A stretch of DNA of 64,000 nucleotides from Streptomyces sp. HUAS CB01 (GTDB lineage Bacteria > Actinomycetota > Actinomycetes > Streptomycetales > Streptomycetaceae). Below are positions 55,933-64,000 of the stretch, one piece after another. Within the stretch, counting starts at the first letter, position 1. The number at the start of each line of letters is the position of its first letter. Below the pieces are notes generated by a model. It was given only the letters and a program-made list of their open reading frames with translations. It made no database searches and was not told the DNA's origin. The position numbers and the translations under genes are program-made. The stretch lies in assembly GCF_030406905.1 (NCBI RefSeq), contig NZ_CP129137.1, forward strand, positions 1,987,001 to 2,051,000, in the 5' to 3' direction.

Positions 55933-56666
55933 AACTTGCGGCGCGGTCCGCTCCATCGCCTGTCGTGACGGAAGGCGCGCAGCATCGCCCGGGCCCGGGA
56001 GCGCGGCCGGCGCCGGTAGAGGCGCTTGGCCCACGGCGAGGCGGGTCTGGCCAGCCGCAGGGCGCCGACGATCGCGACGAACGGCACCAGCGTCCCGATG
56101 ATCGCCATGCGCAGCTTGCCCTTGAAGAGGGAGATCAGGACGAACATGAAGTTGACGGCGAGGGTGAGCAGGAAGGCCCGTCGGTCGTCGCGTTCGTCGG
56201 CGGTGAGGTCGTTGACGCCGAGGGGAGCGAAACCGCCGAGGGTGAGCAGGAGCAGGGACGCCGTGAGGACGACGACCTCGACGCTCTTGCGGCCGTCCTC
56301 GGTCCAGTAGACGTCGTCCAGGTGGAGGATCAGCGCGAACTCGTCCAGGACGAGTCCCGCGCCCACTCCGAAGACGACGGCGAACACCACCGTCCCGGCG
56401 CCGGTGTGCTGGCTGCTGGCGACCGAGCCGAAGCCGCCGACCACGGTGAGGACGACGCCGGGCACCACGTGGTGGATGTGCAGTCCGCCCGCTTTGACGT
56501 TCCCGAAGGGCCCCTTGCCCGCCCGGATCATCCGGGTGACGGTCCGGGTGATCAGGAAGGTCAGGACGAACGATCCCAGCGCAAGGAGCAGCGGGAGCTT
56601 CCCGGGCTCCACGATGTTCCGGTAAAACCAGTGACCCATGCCACCCGCTCCCGTTTTGTCCGTCAT
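55851..56666 (-). CDS. Polytopic membrane protein of unknown function
   Basis: 271 residues from an ATG at 56666; ATG 56639 is an alternative. Six or so hydrophobic segments follow an N-terminal loop with HWFYRNIVEPGKLPLLLALG, then LHIHHVVPGVVLTVVGGFGS and FALILHLDDVYWTEDGR. The His-rich HIHH segment and the acidic Asp-rich one could be a metal site or an active site facing the membrane surface. The C-terminus is basic and long. I cannot place it in a named family. It convergently overlaps the preceding gene by 82 bp. Confidence 0.7.
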   Translation of the reverse strand: MTDKTGAGGMGHWFYRNIVEPGKLPLLLALGSFVLTFLITRTVTRMIRAGKGPFGNVKAGGLHIHHVVPGVVLTVVGGFGSVASSQHTGAGTVVFAVVFGVGAGLVLDEFALILHLDDVYWTEDGRKSVEVVVLTASLLLLTLGGFAPLGVNDLTADERDDRRAFLLTLAVNFMFVLISLFKGKLRMAIIGTLVPFVAIVGALRLARPASPWAKRLYRRRPRSRARAMLRAFRHDRRWSGPRRKFQDLIGGAPDRLSVTGPSGPGRDREPR

Positions 56667-56694
56667 GCGCAATTTACCGTCGCGGCGCACCGGC

Positions 56695-56700
56695 TACCCT
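56695..56700 (+). promoter_or_regulatory. -10 element (TACCCT) of leaderless cobS mRNA
   Basis: TACCCT is followed by 7 bases and then the GTG at 56708, with no ribosome site. Confidence 0.45.
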
Positions 56701-56707
56701 GCGCGCG

Positions 56708-57502
56708 GTGAGCTCTCTCGACACAGACGGCCCCAAGGGCATCCGGTTCGCCTTCGGCACCCTCACCGTGCTGCCCGTGCGCGTGACCCGCTGGGACCGC
56801 GACGCCGCACGGGCGGGGATGCGGTGGGCCCCGCTCGCCGGTCTCGTCGTGGGCCTCTGCGCGGCGGCCGCCGGCGGGCTGCTCCTGCTGCTCGGCTCGG
56901 GTCCGCTGCTCGCCGCGGTCGCCTCCGCCGCCGTGCCCGCCGTCCTCACCCGCGGTCTGCACCTGGACGGACTCGCCGACACAGCCGACGGGCTGGGCAG
57001 CGGCAAGCCCGCCGAGGACGCGCTGCGGGTCATGAAGCAGTCGGACATCGGGCCGTTCGGCGTGATCACCCTGCTCTTCGTGCTGCTGGCCCAGGTCGCG
57101 GCGCTGTACGAGCTCTACGGGCGGGGCTGGGCGTACGGGGCGACGGCGGCGGCGACCGCCGGTGTCGTCGCCCGGCTCGCGCTCACCCTCGCCTCACGCA
57201 CCGGCGTCCCGGCCGCCCGGCCGGAGGGACTGGGCGCCATGGTCGCCGCCACCGTCCCGGTGCGGCAGGCTCTGGGAGTCGCCGTTCTGGTCACTGCGGC
57301 GTGCTCCGCCTGGGGGACGCTGCCCGGCGGGTACGGGCCGCTCCGGCTCGCCCTCTCGGTTCTCGCCGGGGCGGCCGCGGCCGAACTGCTGCTGCGGCGC
57401 TGCGTACGACGCTTCGGCGGGGTCACGGGCGATGTGTTCGGGGGGCTCGCGGAGACGGCCGCGACGGCGGCGCTCGTCGCGCTCGCCGTCGGTCCCCGGT
57501 AG
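56708..57502 (+). CDS. cobS: Adenosylcobinamide-GDP ribazoletransferase
   Basis: 264 residues with about six membrane helices. The diagnostic motif RGLHLDGLADTADGLGS with its Asp residues lies near residue 80, and ALRVMKQSDIGPFGVITLLF follows. It joins GDP-cobinamide with alpha-ribazole (phosphate) to finish cobalamin or its 5'-phosphate. The cobU and cobT genes are 3-4 kb upstream on the same strand, but separated by two other genes and hairpins, so each has its own transcript. Confidence 0.93.
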   Translation: MSSLDTDGPKGIRFAFGTLTVLPVRVTRWDRDAARAGMRWAPLAGLVVGLCAAAAGGLLLLLGSGPLLAAVASAAVPAVLTRGLHLDGLADTADGLGSGKPAEDALRVMKQSDIGPFGVITLLFVLLAQVAALYELYGRGWAYGATAAATAGVVARLALTLASRTGVPAARPEGLGAMVAATVPVRQALGVAVLVTAACSAWGTLPGGYGPLRLALSVLAGAAAAELLLRRCVRRFGGVTGDVFGGLAETAATAALVALAVGPR

Positions 57503-57550
57503 CCGGTCGCACCGTTCGCCGGACGGCACACGACGGCCGGGGCCCGGCAC

Positions 57551-57623
57551 CGGCCGTGCGGATCACCGCGGACGACCGGCCGTGCGGATCACCGCGGATC
57601 ACCGAACGTGCGGATCACCGGCC
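57551..57623. repeat. Three copies of a 14-bp core, period 26 bp
   Basis: CGTGCGGATCACCG occurs at 57555, 57581 and 57607, exactly 26 bp apart, embedded in similar 22-bp flanks for the first two. It lies between cobS and the GH114 gene. Confidence 0.8.
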
Positions 57624-57729
57624 CGCGACGGCGCCGGGCCCGTGCACCGCCGCCCGTACCCGAAGCCTCCCGTCGGACAGCGGGCGACCACCCGAGCGGC
57701 CGACGGCCCCTGAGACCCGCCGGGCCGTG

Positions 57730-58533
57730 TCAGCAGGGCCTGCGCCAGGCGTCCAGCTCGTAGCGCTTCAGCATCGAGCTCAGTCCGAGCCGCCGCGCCC
57801 GGGGGCAGAAGCGGCCGGTCGGCACCTCGTACTCGACGTGGAAGACGGCCTTGCCGGCCTCGACGAACGGCCGCAGCGCCTCGCACTCCCCGTACTGGGC
57901 GCACTGTTCGTTGACGGCGAAGTCGAAGTCACCGACGAGGGCCGGGATCTGGTCCAGGTCGTTCTTCAGCCCCACGGCAAGCCCACGGTCATGCGCCATC
58001 CTGGCGATCAGCCGGTTGTAGCGGAGCTGGTCGGCGGCGGTGAGGGGGAAGCCGGTGTCGTTGGCGTAGCCGTCCATGTTGTCGGGCTCGACCGCGTCGA
58101 AGCCCTTGTCCCGGCACATGTCGAAGCGCTTGGCCATCAGCGGCTCCAGCACGTCCGTGCGCCGGATGTCGAGCCAGCGCTCCCCCTCCCAGCCGTTGCC
58201 CCTGCCGAGCAGTTCCGGGGGGAACTCGCCCGCGTCGGGGCGGAACTCCTCCCAGGCGCCGGTGGACAGGTAGCAGATCACCTTGCGGCCGCGCCGCTGC
58301 AGGTCGGCGACCGTGGACCTCGGGTGCTCGAAGCCGTCGATGTCGTACACCGGGACGTCCACGGCCGGGTCCAGACGGCCGCTGAGCTGCCACTGCCACG
58401 GTGTCCCGGGCGCCGGCCGCCAGCGGGTGGTGCGCGGCGGCACGGGGTCGTCCGGGACGGCGGTGCAGCCGGCGAGCAGCAACAGGGCCACCAGCGGCGG
58501 CAGAAGGCCGCGCGTCCGGGCGGGAAGGCTCAT
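57730..58533 (-). CDS. GH114-type (endo-alpha-1,4-polygalactosaminidase-like) lipoprotein
   Basis: 267 residues. A lipoprotein signal ends in LLLAGC with the Cys at about 23. The mature domain follows the GH114/TIM-barrel pattern: VPVYDIDGFEHPRSTVADL, RKVICYLSTGAWEEFRPD, GFDAVEPDNMDGYAND with the acidic catalytic residues, and GLAVGLKNDLDQIPALVGD. GH114 enzymes such as Ega3 and the hydrolase domain of PelA cut partially deacetylated alpha-1,4-GalN/GalNAc polymers. It lies 12 bp after a polytopic membrane gene and probably belongs to the same operon. As a lipoprotein it would act at the outer face of the membrane. Confidence 0.87.
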   Translation of the reverse strand: MSLPARTRGLLPPLVALLLLAGCTAVPDDPVPPRTTRWRPAPGTPWQWQLSGRLDPAVDVPVYDIDGFEHPRSTVADLQRRGRKVICYLSTGAWEEFRPDAGEFPPELLGRGNGWEGERWLDIRRTDVLEPLMAKRFDMCRDKGFDAVEPDNMDGYANDTGFPLTAADQLRYNRLIARMAHDRGLAVGLKNDLDQIPALVGDFDFAVNEQCAQYGECEALRPFVEAGKAVFHVEYEVPTGRFCPRARRLGLSSMLKRYELDAWRRPC

Positions 58534-58545
58534 CTACGGGCTCCC

Positions 58546-59958
58546 TCAGCGATGTGCGGTGATCCGGCCCAGCTGAGCACAGACCAGCAGGACGAGCACC
58601 GCGGACGCGGCCGCCGGGACGAACAGCCGCTCCGAACCGGGCAGGAGCAGCGGTACGAGCGCGGCCGCACAGCACACCGCGGCCGGGCTCAGCACCGCCC
58701 CGAACGCCTGGAGCAGCAGGCCGGTCCACAGCACCGCGCCGAGCGGCAGCGCCCCGGCCGCCGGGGCCGCGCCCGGTCCGCCGCCACCGGGCCACAGCAG
58801 CAGCGCCGCCGCCATGAGCGTCAGCAGGGCGCCCGCGTACCCGGCGAGGGAGCGCACCAGCGCCGCCGCGACCGAGAGCCGGAAGGCGCGCGGGGAGGTG
58901 GAGGCCCGCAGTCCGGCGAGGGCCTCCGCACGGAACCGGTACAGCAGCCACTCGGCGGGGCCCGTGCCGAGCGTGAGCGCCACCGCGAACGGCGGTGAGT
59001 CCAGGGCGACATGGAGCACCAGCGCCCCGGAGCCGAGTCCGAAGAGGCCGTACGGCACCGAATCGCCGAGCCCCCTCAGCTCCGCGCGCCGGCTGCCGCG
59101 CACGCCCCGGCCACCGGGGTCCGCGGGCCGGAGCACCCCGGCGACCGCGCCCGCCGCGAGGCCCGCGGCGGCCGTGACCGCGGCCAGGGGCAGCACGAGG
59201 TGCGCCCAGGCCGGCATCGGGTGGAACGCCGCGAACAGCGCCCCGCCCACCAGCGGGAGGAGGGCCGGCAGCAGGACGCGCTCGCGGCCCAGCACCAGCA
59301 GCACCGTCGCCGCGGCGAGATAGATCGACTGGCCCGCCGCGAACAGCACCGCCGGGGCGGGGGCCGGCGCGACGGCCGCGGCGGCGGCCGTGCCGAGGAC
59401 CACGCCCACGGGCGCGCCCCGCAGCAGCGTCCGGGCGGCCGCGGCCCGGTCGCCCAGGCCCAGCCGGGTGTACGCGCGGTGGGCGAGGGCCTGGTTCCAG
59501 GTCCAGCCGGCCAGCGCGGCCGCCAGCAGTGGGGCGTACCCGGTGCGGCCGCCCGCGAGGACCGGCGCGGCCAGGACGTGTGCCAGTCCGGGGAGGGTGA
59601 ACAGCAGGCCCCGCAGCAGACACCCGAGGAGCGTCGGACTGCCGGCGCCGGGCGCCGGGTCCTCGGGCGAACGCGGGAAGCGCCGCTCGACGCGGGCGTA
59701 CAGGTCCTCCGCCAGGGAGAAGGAGTCCTCGTGCCCGTAGCGCCGCCGTATCTGCTCGTCGGTCAGCCCGTCGGACTCCAGCAGCGCCGCCACCTCGTCG
59801 GGATGGACGGCGGCGGCGACGAAGTCCTCCAGCCGTCCCGCGAGTTCGCCGACCGGGTCGGTCCCGGTCGGGTCGGACGGACGGTGTCTCCCCGGCGTCC
59901 GCGGCAGGGTGTCCCGTGCGGCCGTACCCGGGTCCCTCAGCCACAGCGAGCCGCTCAC
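58546..59958 (-). CDS. Polytopic membrane protein of the Pel-like cluster
   Basis: 470 residues from a GTG at 59958, overlapping the PelF-like gene by 4 bp. About 95 soluble residues come first, with EVAALLESDGLTDEQIRRRY and EDSFSLAEDLYARVERRF, then 10-12 hydrophobic segments. The soluble head is not like known PelG proteins as far as I recall, but the size and helix number resemble PelG (about 456 residues, MATE-like). By position it could move the polymer or its precursor through the membrane. I cannot confirm a family. It is coupled to the glycosyltransferase, and the GH114 gene follows 12 bp after it. Confidence 0.75.
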   Translation of the reverse strand: MSGSLWLRDPGTAARDTLPRTPGRHRPSDPTGTDPVGELAGRLEDFVAAAVHPDEVAALLESDGLTDEQIRRRYGHEDSFSLAEDLYARVERRFPRSPEDPAPGAGSPTLLGCLLRGLLFTLPGLAHVLAAPVLAGGRTGYAPLLAAALAGWTWNQALAHRAYTRLGLGDRAAAARTLLRGAPVGVVLGTAAAAAVAPAPAPAVLFAAGQSIYLAAATVLLVLGRERVLLPALLPLVGGALFAAFHPMPAWAHLVLPLAAVTAAAGLAAGAVAGVLRPADPGGRGVRGSRRAELRGLGDSVPYGLFGLGSGALVLHVALDSPPFAVALTLGTGPAEWLLYRFRAEALAGLRASTSPRAFRLSVAAALVRSLAGYAGALLTLMAAALLLWPGGGGPGAAPAAGALPLGAVLWTGLLLQAFGAVLSPAAVCCAAALVPLLLPGSERLFVPAAASAVLVLLVCAQLGRITAHR

Positions 59959-61529
59959 CGGACCGCCCCCGCGACGGGCCCGGCGGATTCGGCGGGCTCG
60001 GACCAGTGGTGGCCCCATGCCGTGTGCTCCTGGTACCAGGGGTCCCTCAGCTCCAGGGTCCAGTCGGCGACCGTCTCGGCGGCGGGCGGCTCGTACACCG
60101 CACCCGGCGTTCCGGCGAGTTCCCGGTAGATCTGCCGGAAGGCGTCCACCGAACGCCGCAGGGTGAAGAGGTCGACGACCCGCTGCCGGGCGCGCCGGCC
60201 CAGTTCGGCGCGGCGCCCGTCGTCCCGGAGCAGTTCCAGGGCGGCGGCGGCCAGCGCCTCGGGCTCGCGCGGCGGGACCACCAGACCGGTGTCGCCGACG
60301 GCCTCGCGCACCCCGCCCACATCGGTGGACACCGTCGTGCGCCCGCAGGACATCGCCTCGATGATCGAGAACGGGAAGCCCTCGCTGATGCTGGAGAGCA
60401 TCACCACGTGCCCGGCGGCGTACGCCCGCGCCACGTCGCCGACCCGGCCCTCCCAGGACACCCCGTCGGTCACGCCCAGTTCGGCGGCGAGCTTCTCCAG
60501 GACGGTGGCGTACCACTCGCACCCGGCCGGGGCGGCGCCGAACAGCCGCAGCCGCAGTGCCGGGAGCTCGGCCCGGGCCAGGGCGAAGGCGCGGATCAGC
60601 GTCTCCAGGTCCTTGATGGGGTCGATCCGGCCGGCCCAGGTCAGGGTGGGCACGGACGGTTCGGCCCCGGCGTGCGGGAAGGCGTACGGGTCGACGCCGT
60701 TGTAGACCGTGCGGATCTTTCCGGGGAGGGCGCCGCCGCGCTCCTCCCAGCGGCGGTTGTAGCGGTTGCACGGGGTGATCAGACCGGCGCGCTCGTAGCC
60801 GAGGGTGTTGAGCTCCCGGTAGAAGCCCAGCATCAGGGCCTTGACCGGCCAGCGCTGCGTCCCGGTGCGGTAGCCGAGGTAGCGCTCGCGCAGATAGATG
60901 CCGTGCTCGGTGAGGAGGAACGGCACCCCGTCCAGCCGCTGGGCGGCGAGCGCGGGCAGGGTGGCGAGCCCGCTGCTGACGGCATGGGCGACGCTGTCGC
61001 CGGGGATGCGCACCGCCAGCGGACGCAGGGCGTGTTCCAGCAGGTCGACGGCGGTGAGGGCGTCGTGGGCGGTGGGTCCGGCGGCGGCGGTGGGCAGGTG
61101 GGGCCGGGTCCAGAGGCGCATCAGGGTACGGACGGCGGTCTCGGTGCGGAGGGCGGCGCAGAGCCGGCCCGCACGCGCCTCGTCGGCCAGCTCGTCGAGC
61201 GCGGTCCCGAAGTCGCCGTGCGCGTCGGGGTCGAGCAGGGACAGCAGGAACCGCTCGAAGGTGTCGAGGAAGCGGCGCCTGGCGGCACCGCGGCGCGGGG
61301 CGTGGGCGCGTCCGGGCCGGGGGCCCCACAGGGGTACGGGGGTGTGGGTGCGGACGTTGGGCGGCAGCTCCCAGGTGACGGGCTCACGGCCGCTGCCGGT
61401 GAGGGAGACGACGGTGAAGTCGACCTCGGGCATGCCCCGGACCAGCTGGTCGCACCAGGTGCTGACGCCGCCGTGGACATGCGGATACGTGCCTTCGGTG
61501 AGCATGGTGACATGGCGTCCCTGGCTCAT
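59955..61529 (-). CDS. PelF-like GT4 glycosyltransferase
   Basis: 524 residues from an ATG at 61529, with GGGGGA upstream. The N-terminus HVTMLTEGTYPHVHGGVSTW and the following VDFTVVSLTGSG match the DUF3492/PelF opening. Residues of the UDP-sugar half include TWAGRIDPIKDLETLIRAFA and the EX7E motif SEGFPFSIIEAMSCG. In Pseudomonas PelF is a soluble UDP-GlcNAc-type transferase and builds the Pel chain. The gene overlaps the downstream membrane gene by 4 bp. A preceding hairpin at 61631-61661 and a stretch of 162 bp separate it from the deacetylase gene, so a promoter may lie between them. Confidence 0.88.
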   Translation of the reverse strand: MSQGRHVTMLTEGTYPHVHGGVSTWCDQLVRGMPEVDFTVVSLTGSGREPVTWELPPNVRTHTPVPLWGPRPGRAHAPRRGAARRRFLDTFERFLLSLLDPDAHGDFGTALDELADEARAGRLCAALRTETAVRTLMRLWTRPHLPTAAAGPTAHDALTAVDLLEHALRPLAVRIPGDSVAHAVSSGLATLPALAAQRLDGVPFLLTEHGIYLRERYLGYRTGTQRWPVKALMLGFYRELNTLGYERAGLITPCNRYNRRWEERGGALPGKIRTVYNGVDPYAFPHAGAEPSVPTLTWAGRIDPIKDLETLIRAFALARAELPALRLRLFGAAPAGCEWYATVLEKLAAELGVTDGVSWEGRVGDVARAYAAGHVVMLSSISEGFPFSIIEAMSCGRTTVSTDVGGVREAVGDTGLVVPPREPEALAAAALELLRDDGRRAELGRRARQRVVDLFTLRRSVDAFRQIYRELAGTPGAVYEPPAAETVADWTLELRDPWYQEHTAWGHHWSEPAESAGPVAGAVR

Positions 61530-61630
61530 CGTGCTGAGTCCCCCTGGACATAAGGGTGCTGAGGGAAGTGCCGGCGCACCGGAGGGTGCCCGGGCACAAC
61601 GGGTGAGGGGTGCGGGAGCGCGCGGGCGCG

Positions 61631-61661
61631 GCGCACCCCGGCCGTGCGGGCCGGGGTGCGC
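61631..61661 (-). terminator. Hairpin between the deacetylase-like and PelF-like genes
   Basis: GCGCACCCCGGCC (61631-61643) pairs with GGCCGGGGTGCGC (61649-61661), loop 5 bases, without a T-tract. It lies about 30 bp past the deacetylase stop. Confidence 0.65.
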
Positions 61662-61677
61662 GCGGGACTACCGCGAT

Positions 61678-61696
61678 CAGGTCAGGTCAGGTCAGG
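61678..61696. repeat. TCAGG pentanucleotide array at the stop codon
   Basis: Four copies of TCAGG end at about 61696 and contain the stop codon of the deacetylase-like gene. A similar array of CTGAG lies after the NlpC/P60 stop at 15571. Confidence 0.75.
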
Positions 61697-63830
61697 AGGG
61701 CAGTCGCAGGGTGACGGCGGACTGCAGCAGCTCCGGCTGGGTCCAGGCCGAGCGCTGACCCGCGTACGCGGTGCCGAAGACGCTCGTCCCCAGCAGGAGT
61801 TGCTTGCGGGTGCCCTCGGGCGTGGTGACGGGGGCGACGACCCCGCCGGGGGCCTGCACGGTGACCGTGGTGCCGATCCGGTACGCCGTGACCCGGCCGG
61901 AGTCCAGGGCCGACTGCCAGGCGGCGCGGCGGCTCAGCTCCGTGCCGGCGTCGCGGTGGCGCGGGTTGACGAGGGGCGTGTTGTCGGCGAACAGCGCCCG
62001 GTAGTCGGCGAGGATCCGGTCGAGGACCGGGTACAGGATGCGGCCCTCGGCCAGGTTGGACTGGTGGACGTAGTGCGGGCGCGGGTCGTTGGCCACGACG
62101 TGGCCGAGGGCGATCCTGGCCTCCTGCGGGACGATGTACGTCCCGTAGCCGGTGGCCACGTCCAGCGGCTCGTCCAGGCAGGTGGAGGCCGGATTGGTCT
62201 CGCAGATGCCGCTGCCCCCGTCGGCCCGGGAGGTGTAGATCCAGTTGTACTCGTCGGCCATCTCGGCCGCCGTGCCCACGTTGTAGTACACGTTCATCGG
62301 GTGGCGGGGCACGGTGACCGCGCTGCCGACGGGACGCTGCTGCGGCTCGCGGGAGTTGTCGCTCGCGATCCACTTCACGCCGTTGTCGGCGAGCGCGGGC
62401 GCCAGGTTGGGGTTGTCCACCGGCTGCTGCGGAAGCGTCTTCAGCCCCGAGTGCTCCCCGGTGACGAGCTCCGTGCGATCGACCTGGATGCCCTTGTTCA
62501 CCGCCCAGTTGTGGTTGTCGCGGATCTGCGCGGAGATCTCGGCGCGGCTCATCCAGCGGGTGTTGCCCGCCGCGTCCTTCGAGCACTGCCAGGGGACGAC
62601 GGAGACGTCCTGGACGCAGCCGAGGAACGGGTGGGTGTAGGTGTGGTTGACCCAGCGGTACTGGGCCCGGTCGGCGAGGAGTTGCGCGGTGAGCGCGTCC
62701 GTGCCGCCGTTCCCGGCCTTCCACTCCTCGCCCGCGCCCGCGTTGTAGACCATGTCGAGGGTGAAGCCGCTGGTGCGCTGCCACTGGGCGGCGTACTGCG
62801 CGTCGGCGGCGGTCATCCGGATGTCCGGAGCCTGCTCGCCCGCTCCCCCGGCGCAGTCGATGTCGCCGGGCGTGCAGTTGCGCTCGGTGTCCCAGCGGGC
62901 GTCGGGGGCGAAGACGTCGTCGACGTGGACCGAGAAGTAGTTGCGGCTCTGCCCGAGGTGGACGCCCTGGGTGAGCCATTCGACGATGCCGCGCGCCAGC
63001 AGCCGGAACTGCCGCTGGTGCTGGTTGTACGCGAAGGTGACGACGAGCTCGCGGCGCCCGTCCTGGGCGTACTCCCCGAGGAGGCTGGCGCGGCCCTCGC
63101 CGCCCGGCACGGGGGCGTCGACGTAACTGGTGTAGCCCTCGCGCGGGCGGGCCAGATAGCCGTAGCTCTCGCTGATGTCCGGCGCGTTGTCCTCGAAGGC
63201 CAGGGCGCCGTCGAGGTAGCCGAACGGGCCGGAGCGGCCCGCCGCGGTCACGGCGGCGGCGGTGCCGTCGAGCGTCCCGGACCAGCCGCCCTCGCTGGTG
63301 TAGTCGAGCCCAACCCCCGGGTGCGCCCAGGTGTAGGCGTCGACCTGGCGGACGCCGAACCGCTTCTCGTACGCGACGAGCGCGGCCTGCTCGGCGGCCC
63401 CCGCGGAGTCCGGCCCGAACGGCGCCTCGTTCGGCAGCACCACCCCCTGGTACTTGGCGCGCGGCCGGCCGCTCACGGTGTCGCTGAGGAACGCGGCGTC
63501 GATCTTCGGTCGGCCCGGGTCCCCCAGGTCGAGCACGCTGTACGGGACGCCGGTGCTGCGCAGTTCGGAGGTGACGGCGGCGACCGCCGAGCCTCCGTCG
63601 TCCACGACGAGGACCTTCAGGTCGATCCGCGGCACCGGGTCCGCGGCGGCCGCCGGGGACGCGGGCAGAGCCGCCGCGAACAGCGCCGACGTGGTGAGCG
63701 CGACCGCCACCGCGCCGAGCCTGCCCCCTCGGCCGGGCCCCCGCCCGGCCGCTCCCCCCTCGTGCGCGGCGCGCGCGGATCCGCTCGTCAGTGCACGCCT
63801 GCCGAACCCCGTGGCGAATACGGGTGCCAT
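61692..63830 (-). CDS. Secreted polysaccharide-deacetylase-like protein, PelA-type
   Basis: 712 residues from an ATG at 63830. A Sec or Tat-type signal (LGAVAVALTTSALFAAALPA) ends near AAADPVP. About 60-260 is a Rossmann-like domain with DLKVLVVDDGGSAVAAVTSE and QGVVLPNEAPFG. The following domain has FSVHVDDVFAPDARWD with the Asp-Asp of deacetylase motif I and RWVNHTYTHPFLG with the HxxxH of motif II, like the CE4-type deacetylase half of PelA. No GH114 domain is fused. It should deacetylate an extracellular amino-sugar polymer. An upstream in-frame start at 63860 lacks a signal at its head. Genes before it lie outside the window. Confidence 0.83.
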   Translation of the reverse strand: MAPVFATGFGRRALTSGSARAAHEGGAAGRGPGRGGRLGAVAVALTTSALFAAALPASPAAAADPVPRIDLKVLVVDDGGSAVAAVTSELRSTGVPYSVLDLGDPGRPKIDAAFLSDTVSGRPRAKYQGVVLPNEAPFGPDSAGAAEQAALVAYEKRFGVRQVDAYTWAHPGVGLDYTSEGGWSGTLDGTAAAVTAAGRSGPFGYLDGALAFEDNAPDISESYGYLARPREGYTSYVDAPVPGGEGRASLLGEYAQDGRRELVVTFAYNQHQRQFRLLARGIVEWLTQGVHLGQSRNYFSVHVDDVFAPDARWDTERNCTPGDIDCAGGAGEQAPDIRMTAADAQYAAQWQRTSGFTLDMVYNAGAGEEWKAGNGGTDALTAQLLADRAQYRWVNHTYTHPFLGCVQDVSVVPWQCSKDAAGNTRWMSRAEISAQIRDNHNWAVNKGIQVDRTELVTGEHSGLKTLPQQPVDNPNLAPALADNGVKWIASDNSREPQQRPVGSAVTVPRHPMNVYYNVGTAAEMADEYNWIYTSRADGGSGICETNPASTCLDEPLDVATGYGTYIVPQEARIALGHVVANDPRPHYVHQSNLAEGRILYPVLDRILADYRALFADNTPLVNPRHRDAGTELSRRAAWQSALDSGRVTAYRIGTTVTVQAPGGVVAPVTTPEGTRKQLLLGTSVFGTAYAGQRSAWTQPELLQSAVTLRLPS

Positions 63831-64000
63831 GGTGTTTCCCCCACCCCTTGTTCGACCCACCCCGGCGGAGACACCGGGGAGGACATGTGGAAATCATGCA
63901 AAGCAGCCACTTGCTCCCTTGCGTATTCGGGCCGAGTGTGACGTAGGACTCGCTGTCCGGGCGGGGAACCCGTCGGAGACACCACGGATGGGTGAATCCC
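63831..64000. other. Upstream region of the Pel-like cluster, window end
   Basis: No coding signal is seen in the last 170 bp. The ATG of the deacetylase-like gene is preceded by GGGGGAAA. The cluster may continue upstream beyond the window. Confidence 0.5.

Overview
The window is about 70 % G+C or more, with GTG/TTG starts, TANNNT promoters placed directly before start codons, and gene families typical of Streptomyces (SAM-IV riboswitch, DUF3043, DUF5304 next to glucokinase, PspA-PspAA, bc1-aa3 respiratory chain). It reads as a core-chromosome segment of a Streptomyces species. I see no tRNA, rRNA, transposase, prophage or CRISPR array. The gene order also matches, from memory, the Mycobacterium tuberculosis stretch Rv2181-Rv2204c (GT87, ArsA-like ATPase, SRPBCC protein, fadD15, pimB', NlpC/P60, trpD, ctaE-qcrCAB, ctaF, ctaC, adenosine kinase, HesB/ErpA), so much of it is old actinobacterial synteny.

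Layout. 1-6.8 kb: an esterase (cut by the window edge), a small membrane protein, an endonuclease/phosphatase-fold protein, glucokinase GlkA with its sco2127-type partner, an ArsA-like ATPase with an SRPBCC protein, and a metallophosphoesterase. 7-14 kb: a long-chain acyl-CoA ligase convergent with a secreted cholesterol oxidase, a 0.6 kb array of palindrome-bearing repeats, and two divergent mannosyltransferase-type genes (PimB-like GT4 and a GT87). 14-21 kb: a metallopeptidase-like lipoprotein, twin NlpC/P60 hydrolases, an NYN-domain nuclease-like protein, a zinc ribbon, a rhomboid protease and a stand-alone Lrp/AsnC effector domain. 21-24.3 kb: a class V aminotransferase behind a SAM-IV riboswitch, and trpD. 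24.4-33.8 kb: the cytochrome bc1 (qcrCAB) and aa3 oxidase (ctaE, ctaCDF) genes, with a receiver-like protein and an L,D-transpeptidase between them.

34-41 kb: a cysteine desulfurase-TusA fusion, adenosine kinase, two uncharacterised proteins, ErpA, and NadA behind three similar 13-bp palindromes. 41-48 kb: a two-component system followed by an HAE1-type RND exporter, then PspA/PspAA. 48-57.5 kb: DUF3043 protein, a methyltransferase with a probable CTG start, an ABC exporter, and the cobalamin lower-ligand genes cobU (fused to a degenerate metallo-beta-lactamase domain), cobT and cobS, interleaved with two membrane-protein genes.

57.7-63.8 kb holds the most interesting region: four minus-strand genes for a secreted deacetylase-like protein, a PelF-like glycosyltransferase, a polytopic membrane protein and a GH114-type lipoprotein. 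Together they look like a reduced Gram-positive Pel-type exopolysaccharide system in which the two PelA activities sit on separate proteins. Genes upstream of 63830 lie outside the window, so completeness cannot be judged.
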